Shown piece after piece: positions 62,729 through 64,000 of a stretch of DNA of 64,000 bases. Source of the DNA: Streptomyces sp. NBC_01591 (GTDB lineage Bacteria; Actinomycetota; Actinomycetes; Streptomycetales; Streptomycetaceae); contig NZ_CP109327.1 in the NCBI RefSeq assembly GCF_035918155.1, positions 8,060,001-8,124,000 of the forward strand, given 5' to 3'. Below the pieces are notes generated by a model. The model did no database searches, was not told the DNA's origin, and saw nothing but the letters and a program-made list of their open reading frames with translations. Every line of letters starts with the position of its first letter. Within the stretch, counting starts at the first letter, position 1. Made by a program: the position numbers and the translations under genes.

Positions 62729-63602
62729 CCGCACGGCGCCGGAGCGCACGGGCCGCCTGAAGGTGCCCGGGGCGACGCTGTACTACGAGGTGCGCGGCGA
62801 AGGCCCGCTGCTGTTGCTGATGCCGGGCGGGAGCGCCGACGCGGGGCTCTACGACCGGATGGCGGCGCGGCTGGCCGACAGGTGGACCGTCGCGGCCTTC
62901 GACCCGCGCGGCTACTCGCGCAGCCTTCTCGACGGCGCGCTCGCGGACCAGCAGGTGGCGGTGCAGAGCGAGGACGCGTACCGGCTCATCGAGCTGCTGT
63001 CGCCGGACGACGGGCCGGTGGCCGTCTTCGGTTCCAGTTCGAGCGCGATCGTCGCCCTGGACCTGCTCTCCCGCCACCCGGAGCGGCTGCACCGAGTGGT
63101 CGCGCACGAACCGCCGTTGGTGGAACTGCTGCCCGATCCGGAACGGGGGCGGAAGCTCTTCGCGGCGGTACGCGACTCCTTCCGCAGGGACGGGGAGGCC
63201 GCGGCGCTGGCCACCATGACCGAGGGCCTGACGGACCCGGAGGCGGTGCCGCCGGCCGGGGGCGGGCACCGGGCGGCGGCCGAACCGTCCGCGCGGGAGG
63301 CCGAGGCGTTCCGGCGGATGCGGGCCAACCTTCCGGTGTTCCTGGAGCACGTGCTGTGCTCGTTCAGCGGTTACGTACCGGACCTGGCGGCCCTGGAGCG
63401 CGCCACGGAGAAGCTGGTCATCGGTGTGGGGGAGGACTCCCGCACCCTGCTCACGGCGATTCCCGGTGTCCGGCTGACGGACCGGGCGATCGGCGGGCTC
63501 GTGGAGTTCCCCGGCGGTCACACCGGCTGCGTCGAGGACCCCGACGCGTTCGCCGCGCGGCTGCGGGCGGTGCTGCTCGACGAAACGCACCGCGGGGCGT
63601 AG
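62721..63602 (+). CDS. Alpha/beta-fold hydrolase
   Basis: A 293-residue hydrolase. An oxyanion-hole region LLLLMPGGSADAGLYDRMAA, DPRGYSRS, nucleophile elbow AVFGSSSSAIVALDLLSRHP and terminal His in FPGGHTGCVEDPDAF are seen. It is coupled to the TetR gene upstream; such pairs usually degrade a compound sensed by the regulator. The substrate is unknown. Confidence 0.9.
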   Translation: MADRTAPERTGRLKVPGATLYYEVRGEGPLLLLMPGGSADAGLYDRMAARLADRWTVAAFDPRGYSRSLLDGALADQQVAVQSEDAYRLIELLSPDDGPVAVFGSSSSAIVALDLLSRHPERLHRVVAHEPPLVELLPDPERGRKLFAAVRDSFRRDGEAAALATMTEGLTDPEAVPPAGGGHRAAAEPSAREAEAFRRMRANLPVFLEHVLCSFSGYVPDLAALERATEKLVIGVGEDSRTLLTAIPGVRLTDRAIGGLVEFPGGHTGCVEDPDAFAARLRAVLLDETHRGA

Positions 63603-63664
63603 CGGCCGTGTTGCTGCGGAAGTAAATGTCCCATGCCGACGGCGACCGGGACCACGGCGACCGG

Positions 63665-63850
63665 CACTATCGAGGACGTCCGGCCCGTGGTGGTGCTGAT
63701 GCAGGAACCGCAGCTTCGACCACTGCTTCGGCAGACTCAAGGGCGTACGCGGCTTCTCGGACCGGTCCGGGATCACCCTCCCGTGGCCGCCCCGGCGCCC
63801 GCGCGTACCGGGCATCGACGGGGGACGGGACGACCAGGCGTCCCGTCCCG
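63665..63850 (+). pseudogene. Phospholipase C-type phosphoesterase, N-terminal scrap
   Basis: GTIEDVRPVVVLMQ in one frame and NRSFDHCFGRLKGVRGFSDR, SGITLPWP in the next join to the N-terminal signature of bacterial phospholipase C/acid phosphatase family proteins (VVVLMQENRSFDHYFG). There is no signal peptide before it, the frame is broken in the middle of the motif, and the rest is missing. Confidence 0.65.
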
Positions 63851-63862
63851 CCTCCGCACGGT

Positions 63863-64000
63863 CTAGAGCGGCGTGACGTAGGCGCCGGTGAGCCCGCCGT
63901 CGACCAGGAAGTCGGTGGCGTTGACGAAGGAGGAGTCGTCGCTGGCCAGGAAGGCCACGGCGGCGGCCATCTCGGTGGGCTCGGCGAACCGGCCGACCGG
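63863..64000 (-). CDS. Short-chain dehydrogenase/reductase, C-terminal part (cut by window edge)
   Basis: The last 45 codons of a minus-strand gene: [40 protein letters not shown]. This is the conserved end of classical SDR enzymes (SSFVTG..L.VDGG). The stop is at 63863-63865 and the catalytic part lies beyond the right edge. Confidence 0.88.
   Translation of the reverse strand, partial: PVGRFAEPTEMAAAVAFLASDDSSFVNATDFLVDGGLTGAYVTPL

Noticed and set aside
1..64000. CRISPR arrays, tRNA and rRNA genes
   Set aside because: No regularly spaced repeats, cloverleaf with CCA-type ends or rRNA signatures were seen. A short tRNA could still be missed by eye, but none lies at the gnd element's ends.

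Overview
This window is a high-GC actinomycete chromosome segment, almost certainly Streptomyces or a close relative. The grounds are very GC-rich third codon positions, frequent GTG starts, families typical of the genus (MocR, TetR, LacI and LuxR regulators, a DevS/DevR pair, NF041680-type and IS110/IS256/IS630 transposase debris) and many closely spaced short operons. I saw no rRNA, tRNA or CRISPR array. The abundance of accessory regulators, IS remnants and pseudogenes suggests an unstable region, perhaps a chromosome arm.

Layout. 0-9.7 kb: a small catabolic operon (MFS transporter, fumarylacetoacetase-like hydrolase, polysaccharide deacetylase-like enzyme), a decayed TPR gene and IS4 remnant, a DesK-like kinase whose response regulator is frameshifted, a cupin/RidA/FadR-type cluster with a partial ridA duplication, IS3 and IS256 scraps, then an SDR gene and a TetR gene that share an operator-like palindrome. 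10.4-16.4 kb: AraC regulator with an MDR oxidoreductase, an orphan OmpR-type regulator, a LysE exporter, a DinB-like protein and a divergent MocR regulator. 16.4-18.6 kb: a gene graveyard (MBL-fold and FAD-oxidoreductase fragments, IS5 and IS256 pieces). 18.7-27.3 kb: a TetR/SnoaL divergent pair and a LacI-controlled sugar cassette (lipoprotein, two permeases, GH32/43-like hydrolase, serine hydrolase).

27.4-55.3 kb holds a stress or dormancy island. It resembles the mycobacterial DosR regulon: universal stress proteins, CBS and CBS-BON proteins, three stand-alone cyclic-nucleotide-binding-domain proteins, an Rv1733c-like membrane protein, an Acg-like nitroreductase, acetyl-CoA synthetase, TrkA pair, CtpF-like and heavy-metal P-type ATPases, PPK2, and formate dehydrogenase remnants. 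A DevS-like GAF kinase and DevR-like regulator sit at its centre and look intact. Palindromes of the form GGGNCG-WW-CGNCCC lie about 70-95 bp upstream of several of the genes and are good candidates for DevR boxes. Many effector genes are truncated, deleted internally or frameshifted, so the island appears to be decaying around a preserved regulatory core.

55.3-57.9 kb: IS701, IS630 and IS110 debris and an alpha/beta hydrolase. 58-62 kb: a 2.4-kb integrative element (tyrosine integrase, broken excisionase) inserted inside the 6-phosphogluconate dehydrogenase gene. The element appears to supply a replacement promoter and 5' half of gnd that restores a full-length gene, while the native 5' half is left stranded on the other side. 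62-64 kb: a TetR/hydrolase pair with a clear palindromic operator, a phospholipase C fragment and the end of an SDR gene.

All identifications come from reading the translations and motifs by eye. Family names are from general knowledge, and no database search was run.
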